Shown piece after piece: positions 1 to 9,130 of a DNA stretch of 52,129 nt. The stretch's first letter is position 1; the number at the start of each line of letters is the position of its first letter. The translations under genes and the position numbers were made by a program. Source of the DNA: Nocardia paucivorans NBRC 100373 (GTDB taxonomy: Bacteria; Actinomycetota; Actinomycetes; Mycobacteriales; Mycobacteriaceae); assembly GCF_000308675.1 (NCBI RefSeq), contig NZ_BAGE01000045.1, positions 1 to 52,129 on the forward strand, read 5' to 3'. The notes under the pieces were generated by a model. It did no database searches. It saw nothing but the letters and a program-made list of their open reading frames with translations, and was not told the DNA's origin.

Positions 1-26
1 TGCGCTACCAGCTGCGCCATAGCCCC
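1..26 (-). tRNA. tRNA-Ala, 5' part only
   Basis: Read on the minus strand the bases start GGGGCTATGGCGCAG and run through the D-arm (GCTGGTAGC) before the window ends. This is the usual 5' half of an actinobacterial alanine tRNA. The anticodon lies outside the window, so the isoacceptor cannot be named. Confidence 0.85.
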
Positions 27-81
27 GTGGCGTTTCGGTCGGTTCCCCGACCTGCCTGAACGAAACTACACCACCGGGTTA

Positions 82-108
82 CCCGGAACCAAATCGCCTG
101 GTTCCGGG
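82..108 (-). terminator. Hairpin downstream of the DsbA-like gene
   Basis: Perfect 10-bp arms (CCCGGAACCA at 82-91, TGGTTCCGGG at 99-108) with a 7-base loop sit just after the stop codon of the leftward thioredoxin-fold gene. There is no U-run, as is common in actinobacteria. It separates that gene from the tRNA. Confidence 0.5.
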
Positions 109-120
109 CGTAACGGTGGG

Positions 121-855
121 TCAGGGCGCCAGATTCTGCACCCACTCGGAATCGTTGACATCGATCTTGGTGTCCCCGTCGAAGACGGTGGGTGTGGCGG
201 CCTTGGCGGACAGCGCCTCGGTGAGCGCCCGGGTGGCCGCCGCGGCAGCGCCCTCGGCTGCGGCCCGGCGGGTGTGCAGGACGATGCACTGGTGGGCGGT
301 TTCCGTGGCGCCGGCCTCGGCGGCGATGGCGGCCAGTTCCTCGTTGGTCAGGTCGGAACCCTCGTCGGGTTGACGGGTGGTGAACAGGGTGTCGTGGAAT
401 CTGGCGAACACCGGACCGGAGCCGCCTTCGGCCACGCATTGCAGGGCCGCGATGGCGCGAGTGGAGTAGTCCTTGCTCGCGGAGCGGTCGTTGAGGAAGT
501 CGACGTAGAGATAGCGGACGGCGAGTTTGCCCTCGTCCAGTTTCTGGGCGATCTCCTGGCCGTAGCGACGTTCCAGGAGACCGCAGGCGGGGCAGAGCGG
601 ATCCAGATAGATATCGATGGTTTTGGGGGCGTCGGCCTGCCCCAGCCGGATGGCATCACTTTCCAGCGACACCACCACCGCCGCCTGGTGCACCGACCCG
701 TAACCGTTGTTGCGGACCTCGGTGGTGCCGTCGGAGCTCCATCGATAGACCAGGAACACGATCAGTGCGATCAGGGCCACGGCCAGGGCGCCCAGCGCAT
801 AGGTGGTGCGGCTGGAGACGGGCCGGGGCGTGTACTCGGACGGTGCGCTGCTCAC
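121..855 (-). CDS. Membrane-anchored DsbA/thioredoxin-fold protein
   Basis: 244 residues from a GTG start. A short cytoplasmic N-terminus is followed by one membrane helix (about 18-39), then an extracytoplasmic thioredoxin-like domain with a C88-P-A-C91 redox motif and, near the C-terminus, a TPTVF segment that fits the cis-proline loop. The layout matches actinobacterial DsbA-family proteins that oxidise or isomerise disulfides in exported proteins. It lies 57 bases behind the MFS gene on the same strand and may be cotranscribed with it. A role in folding secreted proteins follows from the family; the partner is unknown. Confidence 0.85.
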   Translation of the reverse strand: MSSAPSEYTPRPVSSRTTYALGALAVALIALIVFLVYRWSSDGTTEVRNNGYGSVHQAAVVVSLESDAIRLGQADAPKTIDIYLDPLCPACGLLERRYGQEIAQKLDEGKLAVRYLYVDFLNDRSASKDYSTRAIAALQCVAEGGSGPVFARFHDTLFTTRQPDEGSDLTNEELAAIAAEAGATETAHQCIVLHTRRAAAEGAAAAATRALTEALSAKAATPTVFDGDTKIDVNDSEWVQNLAP

Positions 856-912
856 CCTTCCACTCTGCCGTAGGTCGCTGTCGCGATCACGTTCCTCGGA
901 ATGTGCGCAGCG

Positions 913-2301
913 TCATTCGGCGGGTTTACCGGTCCTATCGACATGTGGTGCGACGATGCGCGGGTTCGTTGTGGCGATACCGCTACCGGGACCGCCGTCA
1001 CAGGCGGACGAGGCGGCGAGTTCCTCGGCCTCGTCGTCGACGGTGAGCACGTGTTCGGCGGTGCGGTCCGCCGGGAGGTCTCGACGCAGGGGTTCGGGGA
1101 CGATCAACCAGACCAGGGCGGCGAGTGCGAGCAGGGAACCGGTGACCGCCAGGCCGGCACCGTAGGACAGCCGCTCGGCAATGGCGCCCACCACCACCGG
1201 GCCGAGGACGGTGCCGAGGTCGGCCGACATCTGGAAACCGGCGAGCACCGGGCCGCCGCGGGCGTTGGGGCCGATGACATCGGCTACGGCGGCCTGTTGG
1301 GCAGGGGTGAAAAGACCCGAACCGAGTCCGGCCACGAACGAGGCGACCAATAGCCAGACCAGGTTCGCGGCGATACCGAGGCCGCCGGTGCCGAGTGCGC
1401 ACAGGAGAGTGCCGGTGATGAGCAGGGGGCGGCGCCCCCACCGGTCGGACAGTCGGCCCGAGACGAACAGCACGGTCGCGTTACCGGCAGCGAAGACCGT
1501 GAGCGCCACCCCGGCCATTCCGGCCGGTTGCCCCAGCACCTCCACCACCAGCAGCGGAACCAGCGCCATCCGCACCCCGAACACCGCCGCGCCATTGGCG
1601 AAGTTGGACCAGAGCACCGCGCGGTATTCCGGCCGGGCCAGACCCTGGGTGAAGGTCATGGTCGGCGCGGGACCGGAGCCTTCGGGTTCGATGAGCCGCG
1701 AGTCCTTCAGGTTGAAGTACACGATGGCACTGGCGATGAGCAGGGCGATGGCGTAGATGAGGAACGGCGCGCGCAGTCCGAAGCGGGCGAGCGCGCCGCC
1801 GATCAGCGGGCCGGCCAGCGAGCCGATCAGGAAACTGGTGGACCACAGCCCCGATGCCCGTCCGCGCAGTCCGGGTGGGGAGAGCCGAATGAGAAGGGCC
1901 ATCGCCGAGACGGTGAACATGGTGGAGCCGATCCCACCCGCGGCCCGCAGCACCATCAGCTGCCAGTAGGTCTGTGCGAAGGCGCTCGCGCCGGTCGACA
2001 GGGCGACGATGAGCAGCCCGCTCAGGTATACCCGTCGCTCGCCCAGCAGTTGTACCAGCCGCCCGCTCACCGGGGCGAACAGCAGCCGCATGAATGCGAA
2101 CGCGCTGACGATCGCCGACGCGGCCGCGATCCCCACCCCGAAACCGAGCGCGAACTGCGGGAGGACGGGCGCGACCAGACCGAAACCGATGGCGATGACG
2201 AAGGAGGCGCCCACCAGCACCCAGATCTCGCGGGGCAGGGTTTCCGCTCGAGGGCGTTTACGCAGGGATAACGGGCCGACTCTACTGCTCACTCGATCCA
2301 C
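913..2301 (-). CDS. MFS transporter, probable drug/proton antiporter
   Basis: 462 residues with about 12-14 hydrophobic helices. Helix 1 starts near residue 30, and the loop between helices 2 and 3 carries GRLVQLLGERRVY, the MFS motif-A region; a similar GRLSDRWGRRP lies in the second half. This is the major facilitator superfamily, most like multidrug or sugar efflux members. The GTG start shares its first G with the TAG stop of pgm, so the two genes are translationally coupled. The C-terminal tail of about 50 residues is hydrophilic. Substrate cannot be read from the sequence. Confidence 0.85.
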   Translation of the reverse strand: MDRVSSRVGPLSLRKRPRAETLPREIWVLVGASFVIAIGFGLVAPVLPQFALGFGVGIAAASAIVSAFAFMRLLFAPVSGRLVQLLGERRVYLSGLLIVALSTGASAFAQTYWQLMVLRAAGGIGSTMFTVSAMALLIRLSPPGLRGRASGLWSTSFLIGSLAGPLIGGALARFGLRAPFLIYAIALLIASAIVYFNLKDSRLIEPEGSGPAPTMTFTQGLARPEYRAVLWSNFANGAAVFGVRMALVPLLVVEVLGQPAGMAGVALTVFAAGNATVLFVSGRLSDRWGRRPLLITGTLLCALGTGGLGIAANLVWLLVASFVAGLGSGLFTPAQQAAVADVIGPNARGGPVLAGFQMSADLGTVLGPVVVGAIAERLSYGAGLAVTGSLLALAALVWLIVPEPLRRDLPADRTAEHVLTVDDEAEELAASSACDGGPGSGIATTNPRIVAPHVDRTGKPAE

Positions 2302-3938
2302 TATCCCCCGGATAGCACCCGGCCCACCATCTCCTCCGCCTCGGCCTGCACCTTCGCCAGGTGCTCGGGTCCGTGGAACGATTCGGCGTAGATCTTGTAT
2401 TTGTCCTCGGTGCCCGAGGGCCGGGCGGCGAACCAGGCGTTCTCGGTGGTCACCTTGAGCCCGCCCAGCGGGGCGCCGTTACCGCGGGCCCGGGTGAGCA
2501 CCTCGGTGATCGGTTCGCCCGCGATCTCGGTGCCGGTGACCTGTTCGGGGCTCAGCGCGGCCAGCAGTTTCTTCTGTTCCTTGGTGGCCGGGGCGTCGAT
2601 GCGCGCGTAGGCGGGGCTGCCGTAGCGGCGTTCGAGTTCGGCGTATCGAGCCGACGGGCTCTCTCCGGTCACGGCCGCGATCTCGGCGGCGAGCAGGGCG
2701 AGCACGATGCCGTCCTTCTCGGTGGTCCACACCCCACCGTCCATGCGCAAAAACGACGCGCCGGCGCTCTCCTCACCGCCGAAGGCGAGGCTGCCGCTGA
2801 ACAGCCCCGGCACGAACCATTTGAATCCGACCGGGACCTCGTGCACCTCCCGGCCCAGCACCTTGGCCACCCGGTCGATCATGGACGAGGTGACCGCCGT
2901 GCGACCTATCTTGGTGAGCGCATCCCACCCCATGCGGTTGGCGATCAGATATTCGACGGCGACCGCCAGGAAATGGTTCGGGTTCATCAGCCCGGCGTCG
3001 GGGGTGACGATGCCGTGCCGGTCGGCGTCGGCGTCGTTACCGGTGGAGATGTCGTAGTCGTCCTTGATGGCGATCAGCGAGGCCATGGCATGGCGCGAGG
3101 AGGGATCCATCCGGATGACACCGTCGCTGTCGAGCGACATGAACCGCCAGGTGGGGTCGACGGAGGGATTCACCACCTCCAGTTCCAGGTCGTAGCGCTG
3201 GCCGATTTCCTCCCAGTAGTCGACACTGGCCCCACCCATCGGGTCGGCGCCGAGTCGGATACCGGCGCCGCGGATGGCATCCATGTTCAGTACCGCGGGC
3301 AGGTCGGCGATGTAGTGGTCGAGATAGTCGTAGCGTTCGACCGTGCGCATGGCCTGCGCCAGGGGCGCGCGGCGCACCTCGGCGAGACCGCCGCGCAGCA
3401 GCTCGTTGGCGCGCGCGGCGATGGCGTCGGTGACATTGGTGTCGGCGGGGCCACCGTGCGGCGGGTTGTATTTGATACCGCCGTCGCGGGGCGGGTTGTG
3501 CGACGGGGTCACCACGATGCCATCGGCCTGTTGCCGGGTCTCGGTGCGGTTGTGCCGCAGCACGGCGTGGCTGAGCGCGGGGGTTGGGGTGTAGCGGCCC
3601 CGGGAGTCGATCACCGCGCCGACCTCGTTACCGGCGAGAACCTCGAGCACGGTGGTCCAGGCGGGTTCGGACAGGGCATGGGTATCGCGGGCCAGGTAGA
3701 CGGGTCCGGTGATACCGCGGGTGGCGCGGTATTCCACGATGGCCTGGGTGATGGCCTGGATATGCGCTTCGTTGAAGGTGCCGTCGAGGCTGGAACCACG
3801 ATGGCCGGAGGTGCCGAACACCACACGCTGCGTCGGGTCGTCGGGATCGGGGACGCGGCTGTAATAGGCGGTGACCAGCCCGGCGATATCCACCAGATCG
3901 TCGGGGCGGGCGGATCGTCCGGCGCGATCGTGGGCCAT
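2301..3938 (-). CDS. pgm: Phosphoglucomutase (alpha-D-glucose phosphate-specific)
   Basis: 545 residues. Interconverts glucose 1-phosphate and glucose 6-phosphate, feeding glycogen, trehalose and cell-wall sugar nucleotide synthesis. From the chosen start: GTSGHRG at about 42-48, the phosphoserine loop TPSHNPP at about 144-150, the metal loop DADADRHG at about 302-309, the sugar loop GGEESAG near 389 and the phosphate loop ARPSGTEDKYK near the C-terminus. All four active-site loops are intact. The ATG at 3938 was preferred over an in-frame start 51 bases upstream because AGGGAG lies 7 bases before it. It leads the leftward set pgm-MFS-DsbA. Confidence 0.95.
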   Translation of the reverse strand: MAHDRAGRSARPDDLVDIAGLVTAYYSRVPDPDDPTQRVVFGTSGHRGSSLDGTFNEAHIQAITQAIVEYRATRGITGPVYLARDTHALSEPAWTTVLEVLAGNEVGAVIDSRGRYTPTPALSHAVLRHNRTETRQQADGIVVTPSHNPPRDGGIKYNPPHGGPADTNVTDAIAARANELLRGGLAEVRRAPLAQAMRTVERYDYLDHYIADLPAVLNMDAIRGAGIRLGADPMGGASVDYWEEIGQRYDLELEVVNPSVDPTWRFMSLDSDGVIRMDPSSRHAMASLIAIKDDYDISTGNDADADRHGIVTPDAGLMNPNHFLAVAVEYLIANRMGWDALTKIGRTAVTSSMIDRVAKVLGREVHEVPVGFKWFVPGLFSGSLAFGGEESAGASFLRMDGGVWTTEKDGIVLALLAAEIAAVTGESPSARYAELERRYGSPAYARIDAPATKEQKKLLAALSPEQVTGTEIAGEPITEVLTRARGNGAPLGGLKVTTENAWFAARPSGTEDKYKIYAESFHGPEHLAKVQAEAEEMVGRVLSGG

Positions 3939-4311
3939 GGTCGGAACTCCCTTCATGGTCGGCTGCGATCGACTCGTCATCGTGATCATGCCAATATCTC
4001 CGCGGTTCGGGCAGCCGTACGGGCCGCCGTCACCGTGTGCCCCCGTACAGTCGGGATTTCGATACGCTGCCGCAGCACACGGATATTTCGGTCATCGTCC
4101 GGCCCTTTCGTCGTGCTGTTCCCGTTGTCCCGCCACGCTACGCACTTCCCACCGGCCCCCACGTCGACATCATTCCGAGCATCGCGGCGCCGAAGCAAAT
4201 CACGGTGGTCCCCACCGAATATCGGATGTCGCACTCGCACCCCGATCCGGACGGCGCGGAAACCGGCCCACCGCGACCGGGAAACGTGGTCGATCCGCCG
4301 GGCGGGCCGAT

Positions 4312-4340
4312 ATCCGGCAAAGGCACATCCGGCAAAGGCA
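4312..4340. repeat. Two adjacent copies of ATCCGGCAAAGGCA
   Basis: ATCCGGCAAAGGCA occurs at 4312-4325 and again at 4327-4340, a 15-base period. It may be replication slippage or a weak binding-site pair; no gene overlaps it. Confidence 0.5.
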
Positions 4341-4604
4341 TGGCAATCCGCGTGCCCCTTCTGTTCGGCAGTCGCGACCATCGGCCGCCGATCGCTGCGT
4401 GTCCGACCACGCCGGCGAGGCGGGCGTGGTCGCCCGGTTCGGATCGAATGGATCGAAAAGTCGCCGCATTCCGCCGGTATCTCCGTACTCATCTGTGGCA
4501 CAAGCGCTTACGTAATGCCGAACACGATTGCGAAAAGCTCGGACACCCAATCGAAATGGCCTTGCGGACTATCGAACGCGACCTTCGGGGCGATCGTGGC
4601 TTGC

Positions 4605-4610
4605 TACGAT
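4605..4610 (+). promoter_or_regulatory. -10 box for a leaderless TetR transcript
   Basis: TACGAT ends 6 bases before the GTG at 4617, and no Shine-Dalgarno sequence precedes that GTG. The spacing fits transcription starting at or next to the start codon. Confidence 0.5.
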
Positions 4611-4616
4611 TCGAGT

Positions 4617-5330
4617 GTGGAATACGCCACGACCACTCCCGGCGCGCCCCGGCTGCGCGCCGATGCCGCTCGTAATCAGCAGCGCATCGTGGCCGCGGCG
4701 CGGGAGCTGTTCGCCATCCGAGGTCTGGAGATCACCCTCGACGATGTCGCCGAACGGGCGGGCGTCGGAGTGGGCACGGTCTATCGCCGTTTCGCGAACA
4801 AGAAGAAGCTCATTACCGAGGTCTTCCATCGGCACGTGGATACTTTCGCCGAGGTCGCCGAGGAGTGTCTGCGCCATCCGGATCCGTGGCTCGGATTGGT
4901 GGAACTCATGGAGTACGCCTGTCGTCATATGGCGACGAATCGCGGTTTCGGCGAGGTGATACTCGAGCTGCGCGGCAATGTCGAGCAATTCCGCAGCATT
5001 CGCGAGCGAATCGATCCGGCGGTAGCGGCCGTGGTCGACCGGGCGCGTGCGGCGGGGGTGATCGTCGCCGATATCGGGGCCGCCGATCTCTTCGTCATGA
5101 TCCGCATGGTCGCCGCGGCGGCGGCATTCGCCGGATCGGCCGATTCGGAATCGTGGCGGCGTTATCTGAGCATTGTGCTCAACGGTATCCGGGCCGATGG
5201 CACCCCGCGTCGAGAAATAACGCTCGGCGCCACGGACGGGTCCGGGCCGGAGGCGATCGGCACCTATTGCCCGATGAACCACCATCGCGGGCCGAGCGCG
5301 GCAACGCACGGTTCCCGCACGTCCGAGTAG
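4617..5330 (+). CDS. TetR family transcriptional regulator
   Basis: 237 residues from GTG. The N-terminus has RNQQRIVAAARELFAIRGLE followed by the helix-turn-helix VAERAGVGVGTVYRRFANKK, typical of TetR_N. The C-terminal ligand domain is diverged, and the last 40 or so residues are low-complexity. The frame is open far upstream, but the leaderless start at 4617 places the HTH at the usual 38-62. The next gene, a lactone oxidase, starts 53 bases later on the same strand. Whether that oxidase is its target is inference from adjacency. Confidence 0.85.
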   Translation: MEYATTTPGAPRLRADAARNQQRIVAAARELFAIRGLEITLDDVAERAGVGVGTVYRRFANKKKLITEVFHRHVDTFAEVAEECLRHPDPWLGLVELMEYACRHMATNRGFGEVILELRGNVEQFRSIRERIDPAVAAVVDRARAAGVIVADIGAADLFVMIRMVAAAAAFAGSADSESWRRYLSIVLNGIRADGTPRREITLGATDGSGPEAIGTYCPMNHHRGPSAATHGSRTSE

Positions 5331-5371
5331 CGACAACACCCCCACCGTAGCGCGCGACACGATTCGTCCCT

Positions 5372-5377
5372 TAAATT
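5372..5377 (+). promoter_or_regulatory. -10 box for the lactone oxidase
   Basis: TAAATT lies exactly 6 bases upstream of the GTG at 5384, in a gap that lacks a ribosome binding site. It fits a leaderless promoter separate from the TetR gene. Confidence 0.5.
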
Positions 5378-5383
5378 GGACGA

Positions 5384-6682
5384 GTGACCAACTCATGGGT
5401 GAACTGGGCCGGAGACCAGCGGTGCACACCGGCACGACCGGCCGCCCCCCGCGACCACGCCGAACTGGCCGAAACGCTCGACCGCGCGTCCACCGACGGC
5501 CACCGGGTTCGGGTCGCGGGTGCGGGCCATTCGTTCACCGACACCTGCCTCACCGACGGGGTGCTGCTGGATCTGTCCCGATTGAACCGGGTCCTCGATA
5601 TCGACCCGGCCACCGGCCTGGTCCGCGTGCAGGCCGGCATACGCCTCAATGCCATCAGCACCGCGCTCCACGAACACGGCCTGGCCTTCCCCAATCTCGG
5701 CGATATCGATGTGCAGACCATCGCGGGCGCCACTGCCACCGGCACCCACGGCACCGGTGCGAAACTGCCGAATATCTCCGCCGCGCTACACGCGGTGGAG
5801 TTGATGACGGCGGACGGCTCGACCGTGGAACTGGACGCCCGATCCGACCCGGACGGCTGGCGGGCGGCCCGGGTGAGTGTCGGCGCCCTCGGTGTGGTGA
5901 CCGCGCTGACCCTGCAATTGGTGCCGTCGTTCGTCTTGGAAGGTGTCGAACGGCCGATGCCCGTGGAGGAGGTACTCGCCGACCTGGACTCCCATGTGGA
6001 GGGTAACGATCATTTCGAGTTCTACATGTTCGGGCACAGCCCGATCGCCATGACCAAACGCAACAACCGGGTGGAACTACCCGCCCGGCCTCGCGCCAAG
6101 GTCGTGGACTGGATCGCCGATATCCTGCTGTCGAACTACGCCTTCGACGTCCTGTGCCGGGTGAGCCGACGGGTTCCGGCGCTAACCCCCTATATCCAGC
6201 GCGGCGCCGCCTACGCGGGAAGTTACCGCAGGCAGGTGGACTATTCCTACCGGGTGTTCGCCTCGCCGCGGCTGGTCCGTTTCACCGAAATGGAATACGC
6301 CATACCCCGACGGCACTCGGTGGCGGCGATCCGGGCGATCAAACGGCTTTCGGCGGAATTCGGCACCCCGATGCCGGTCGAGGTGCGCTGGGTGGCCGGC
6401 GACGACGCGTTCCTGTCCCCCGCGACCGGACGCGATACCTGCTACATCGCGGTGCACATGTACCGGGGCATGGACTACGAACCGTATTTCCGCGCCTGCG
6501 AGGAGGTCTTCGACGAGTACGAGGGCCGGCCACACTGGGGAAAGCGTCACTTCCAGACCGCGCAAACCCTGCGTCCCCGCTACCCGGACTGGGATCGGTT
6601 CGCCGCCGTCCGACGCCGTTTCGACCCCGAGGGCAGATTCGCCAACGACTATCTGGATCGCGTGCTCGGCCCGATCGGGTAA
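5384..6682 (+). CDS. FAD-linked sugar-1,4-lactone oxidase/dehydrogenase
   Basis: 432 residues, the usual length of the D-arabinono-/L-gulono-1,4-lactone oxidase family (M. tuberculosis Rv1771 type). The N-terminus WVNWAGDQRC leads into the FAD-binding PCMH domain with AGAGHSF, whose histidine is the site of covalent FAD attachment in some family members, and GATATGTHGTG at about 111-121. The C-terminal ALO domain ends with the conserved HWGKRH motif. The enzyme oxidises an aldonolactone at the expense of a respiratory acceptor or oxygen. Exact substrate is not readable. It ends 11 bases from the convergent SIR2 gene. Confidence 0.9.
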   Translation: MTNSWVNWAGDQRCTPARPAAPRDHAELAETLDRASTDGHRVRVAGAGHSFTDTCLTDGVLLDLSRLNRVLDIDPATGLVRVQAGIRLNAISTALHEHGLAFPNLGDIDVQTIAGATATGTHGTGAKLPNISAALHAVELMTADGSTVELDARSDPDGWRAARVSVGALGVVTALTLQLVPSFVLEGVERPMPVEEVLADLDSHVEGNDHFEFYMFGHSPIAMTKRNNRVELPARPRAKVVDWIADILLSNYAFDVLCRVSRRVPALTPYIQRGAAYAGSYRRQVDYSYRVFASPRLVRFTEMEYAIPRRHSVAAIRAIKRLSAEFGTPMPVEVRWVAGDDAFLSPATGRDTCYIAVHMYRGMDYEPYFRACEEVFDEYEGRPHWGKRHFQTAQTLRPRYPDWDRFAAVRRRFDPEGRFANDYLDRVLGPIG

Positions 6683-6693
6683 CGGCCGAAGGC

Positions 6694-7473
6694 TCAGCGC
6701 TCGAGTATCCGTCGCACCAATCGGGGTAGCGCCTCGCCGATCGGTTCCCGGACGACCTCGGTCGCAATCGAATCGTACGGTGTCGGTTCGGCATTGACGA
6801 TGATCAGATCGGCTCCCGCGTCGACGGCCCGCCCACACAGCGAGGCCGCGGGTTCCACCTGCAGTGAGGTGCCCACGGCGAGGAAGATATCGGAGGTTTC
6901 GGCCACCAGCGTGGCCTTCAGCAGGGTCCGGGGATCGAGGGACTGCCCGAACATGATGGTGCCCGCCTTCAGCACCCCACCGCAGTCCGGGCACGGCGGA
7001 TCGGCCTCACCCGCGGCCACCCGCTCCAGGGTCGCGGCCATACTCGAGCGGTAGTCGCATGCGACGCAGACCACGTCGAACATATTGCCGTGGATTTCCA
7101 GAACCCGTTGCGGAGTGGAACCGGCGCGCTGATGGAGCCGGTCGATGTTCTGGGTGATGATGGTGACCGTGCGGCCTGCCCGCTCCAACTCCACCAGCGC
7201 GGCATGTGCGGCGTTCGGCTCGGCGTTCCAGGCTGGATTGTCCCGGCGCGCCACCCAGGAGCGTTCCCGAATCGCCGGATCCGCCAGATAGTTGTCGTAG
7301 GTGAACAGCAGTTCGGCCATGGGGTCCTTGGTCCAAACACCACGTGGCCCACGGAAATCCGGGATTCCGGAGTCGGTTGAGATACCGGCACCGGTGAGAA
7401 CGCCGATTCGACCGCGCCGGTGGTACCAAGCGGTCATCGCCACCACCGCCGTGCGAGGACGGCCGGCCGGCAC
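6694..7473 (-). CDS. NAD-dependent protein deacylase, SIR2 family
   Basis: 259 residues from GTG at 7473; an ATG at 7437 is an alternative, and neither has a strong ribosome binding site. Sirtuin motifs are complete: GAGIST at 28-33, DFRG at 39-42, TQNIDRLHQRAG with the NAD-binding QNID at 108-111, catalytic H128 in IHGN, and a zinc ribbon C136-x2-C139 and C161-x2-C164. No Ala-Tyr-Arg desuccinylase motif stood out, so deacetylase is the safer guess. It removes acyl groups from lysines using NAD, for example on acetyl-CoA synthetase. It is transcribed toward the lactone oxidase. Confidence 0.92.
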   Translation of the reverse strand: MPAGRPRTAVVAMTAWYHRRGRIGVLTGAGISTDSGIPDFRGPRGVWTKDPMAELLFTYDNYLADPAIRERSWVARRDNPAWNAEPNAAHAALVELERAGRTVTIITQNIDRLHQRAGSTPQRVLEIHGNMFDVVCVACDYRSSMAATLERVAAGEADPPCPDCGGVLKAGTIMFGQSLDPRTLLKATLVAETSDIFLAVGTSLQVEPAASLCGRAVDAGADLIIVNAEPTPYDSIATEVVREPIGEALPRLVRRILER

Positions 7474-7560
7474 AGCTGTCGTCTCGTCGAAGAGGGCCGT
7501 ATCCGCATATCCGCCAGCATAGGACGCCGATGCGGCCCGTCCCGGTCGGGAGTATCGGCA

Positions 7561-8136
7561 TCACTGCACCCGTCGACGCCGGTCGGCATCGACAATGCGC
7601 AACTCCAACCGCACCGCGATCTCGTCCACCTCGAGCGCGCGCCGTAACCGCGGCACCGCCTCATCGAGAATTCGATGCCGCAGTGCGCCGATATCGGCAT
7701 CCGCGGCGACGGTCACCCGTAGGTCCAGTTCGGGCGCGGTCAAGGGCCCCGACAACCATGCGGCAGCGGCGCGGACCGCGGACAGGGCCGCGATATCGGC
7801 GGCCACCGGAGCGGCCGCGGTCGCCGACGACAGCGTCGTCCTCCCGGCGGAGCCCTCGGTCTCCATCCGCCACCACCGCGGTTTCGGCATGCGGAACATT
7901 TGCGCCAGGAGCCATCGCAGACACAGCAACCCGAGCACGACGACACCCGCCACCACCGTCCACAGCACCCAGTTCGGCGGGGCGGCGGTGCCGGGTACCA
8001 GGGTGGAACCCGCATCCACCCAGGGCAGTCGGTCGAAATGCGCGGCCACGACCAGGCCGCCGACGACAAGCAACACCACCCCGAACACCGCGAGCAGGGT
8101 GCGGTTCAGCCTGGCGGGGCGGTCGTTTCGCGTCAT
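7561..8136 (-). CDS. AmaP-like membrane anchor for Asp23 proteins
   Basis: 191 residues. Two membrane helices (about 11-33 and 55-78) are separated by an external loop, followed by a cytoplasmic domain with the alternating pattern LDLRVTVAADADIGALRHR and VRLELRIVDADRR. This is the architecture of AmaP (alkaline shock response membrane anchor), which in Staphylococcus tethers Asp23 to the membrane. It is the last gene of the eight-gene operon, and its ATG overlaps the upstream stop as ATGA. A hairpin after it was not found. Confidence 0.75.
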   Translation of the reverse strand: MTRNDRPARLNRTLLAVFGVVLLVVGGLVVAAHFDRLPWVDAGSTLVPGTAAPPNWVLWTVVAGVVVLGLLCLRWLLAQMFRMPKPRWWRMETEGSAGRTTLSSATAAAPVAADIAALSAVRAAAAWLSGPLTAPELDLRVTVAADADIGALRHRILDEAVPRLRRALEVDEIAVRLELRIVDADRRRRVQ

Positions 8137-8798
8137 CACGGCCGGCCCGGTTCGCCATCCGGCATCGTCGATCCGGTTACCCCGCCCGCACCGGCGGTGG
8201 GGGCGTATCCGGTGTGGCCACGGGTTCGCCGCCGCAGCGTCGCGGGGCGGCGATGGGTGCTGCGCCGTTCCCGGTGCGGGCCGTGCACCCGGGCATGCAC
8301 CCGACGCAACGGCGCACCGACTTCTCGGACGCGCTCGCCGAGGACGGAACACACGGCCGCGGCCATATCGTCGTGGGAGCGTCGATCGGTGCGCACGATC
8401 GCCAGCGCCAGGTCGCGCCGGATCCGGACCCGTGCGGAGACCACTCCCTCCACCTCCATCGCACTGTGACGCAGGAGCGCTCGCAGATCACGGCGCCCGA
8501 TACCGGCCTCGATTCCATCCGGGCGCGAATCGGTCAGCGGCAGCACCCGGGCACGTCCGGGCAACAGCGCCGTCACCAACAGCAGTGCCCCGATCACCGC
8601 CACCGCCGAACCGACCGCCAGGACCTGCGGTTCGTCCCAGGTGCGTCCGTGCAGTTCGTAGGCGACCCGATCGTAGGACATGTATTCGCGCACTCCGATC
8701 AACCGCTGCACCAGCGAAACCCCCACCGCGACGCACATCCCCAACAGCGTCGACGCGACCAGCACGGCCGGTACGACCCGACGGGGCCTGCGGCTCAC
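8136..8798 (-). CDS. DUF6286-like membrane protein of the Asp23 operon
   Basis: 220 residues. Two membrane helices (about 7-27 and 57-78) flank a short loop, then a basic cytoplasmic domain with MEVEGVVSARVRIRRDLALA, a pattern like that of the neighbouring Asp23-type proteins. I recall this arrangement as DUF6286, usually found beside Asp23 genes in actinobacteria. The GTG start overlaps the previous stop by four bases (GTGA). The last 60 residues are arginine-rich and low-complexity. It is probably a second anchor or scaffold with the AmaP-like protein. Confidence 0.7.
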   Translation of the reverse strand: MSRRPRRVVPAVLVASTLLGMCVAVGVSLVQRLIGVREYMSYDRVAYELHGRTWDEPQVLAVGSAVAVIGALLLVTALLPGRARVLPLTDSRPDGIEAGIGRRDLRALLRHSAMEVEGVVSARVRIRRDLALAIVRTDRRSHDDMAAAVCSVLGERVREVGAPLRRVHARVHGPHRERRSTHRRPATLRRRTRGHTGYAPTAGAGGVTGSTMPDGEPGRP

Positions 8799-9130
8799 CG
8801 CACCCTCCCTACGGGCGCGGTCCGGGTGACCAGCTCGGTCACCTCGATATCGATGTAGACGACACCCAGCCCGGTCAACTCTTCCGTGCGCTGCCACAGA
8901 TACGCCCGACAGGCGTCGGTGACCCGGCCGACCGGTTCGGGATACCGCACCGGCACCCGCACACTCAGCGCGGTGCTGTCCCCGGAGACCACGGCCTCCA
9001 CCTTGGCCTTCCCCGCGACCCCCGGAACCTCCGTGGCCAACTGCGCGGCGATCCGGCGCACGGCGCGCCCGCTCACCGTCGTGACACCCGGCAATTCGGC
9101 CGGCGGCAATGCGGCGATATCCACGGTCAT
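8795..9130 (-). CDS. Asp23/Gls24 family protein (short form)
   Basis: 111 residues. It has the family pattern: a leading VSGRAVRRIAAQLATEVPGV helix (normally IAxxVxxxVxGV), a central strand pair LSVRVPVRYPEPV, and a final VYIDIEVTELV strand. The ATG overlaps the upstream stop as ATGA. Asp23 proteins are abundant cytoplasmic envelope-stress proteins that polymerise at the membrane. Start chosen by the overlap and because sequence upstream of it reads as a shadow of the neighbouring gene. Confidence 0.75.
   Translation of the reverse strand: MTVDIAALPPAELPGVTTVSGRAVRRIAAQLATEVPGVAGKAKVEAVVSGDSTALSVRVPVRYPEPVGRVTDACRAYLWQRTEELTGLGVVYIDIEVTELVTRTAPVGRVR

Larger units (their letters stand above)
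3939..4616. other. Intergenic region between pgm and a TetR gene
   Basis: 678 bases between divergent genes. Open frames exist on both strands but translate to arginine/proline-rich shadow sequence with no recognisable domain. It must hold the pgm promoter. The only repeat seen is a 14-base direct duplication at 4312-4340. Confidence 0.5.

Noticed and set aside
2361..4616. Long plus-strand frame running into the TetR gene
   Set aside because: Antisense to pgm and without any domain until the TetR start at 4617, where the real gene begins.
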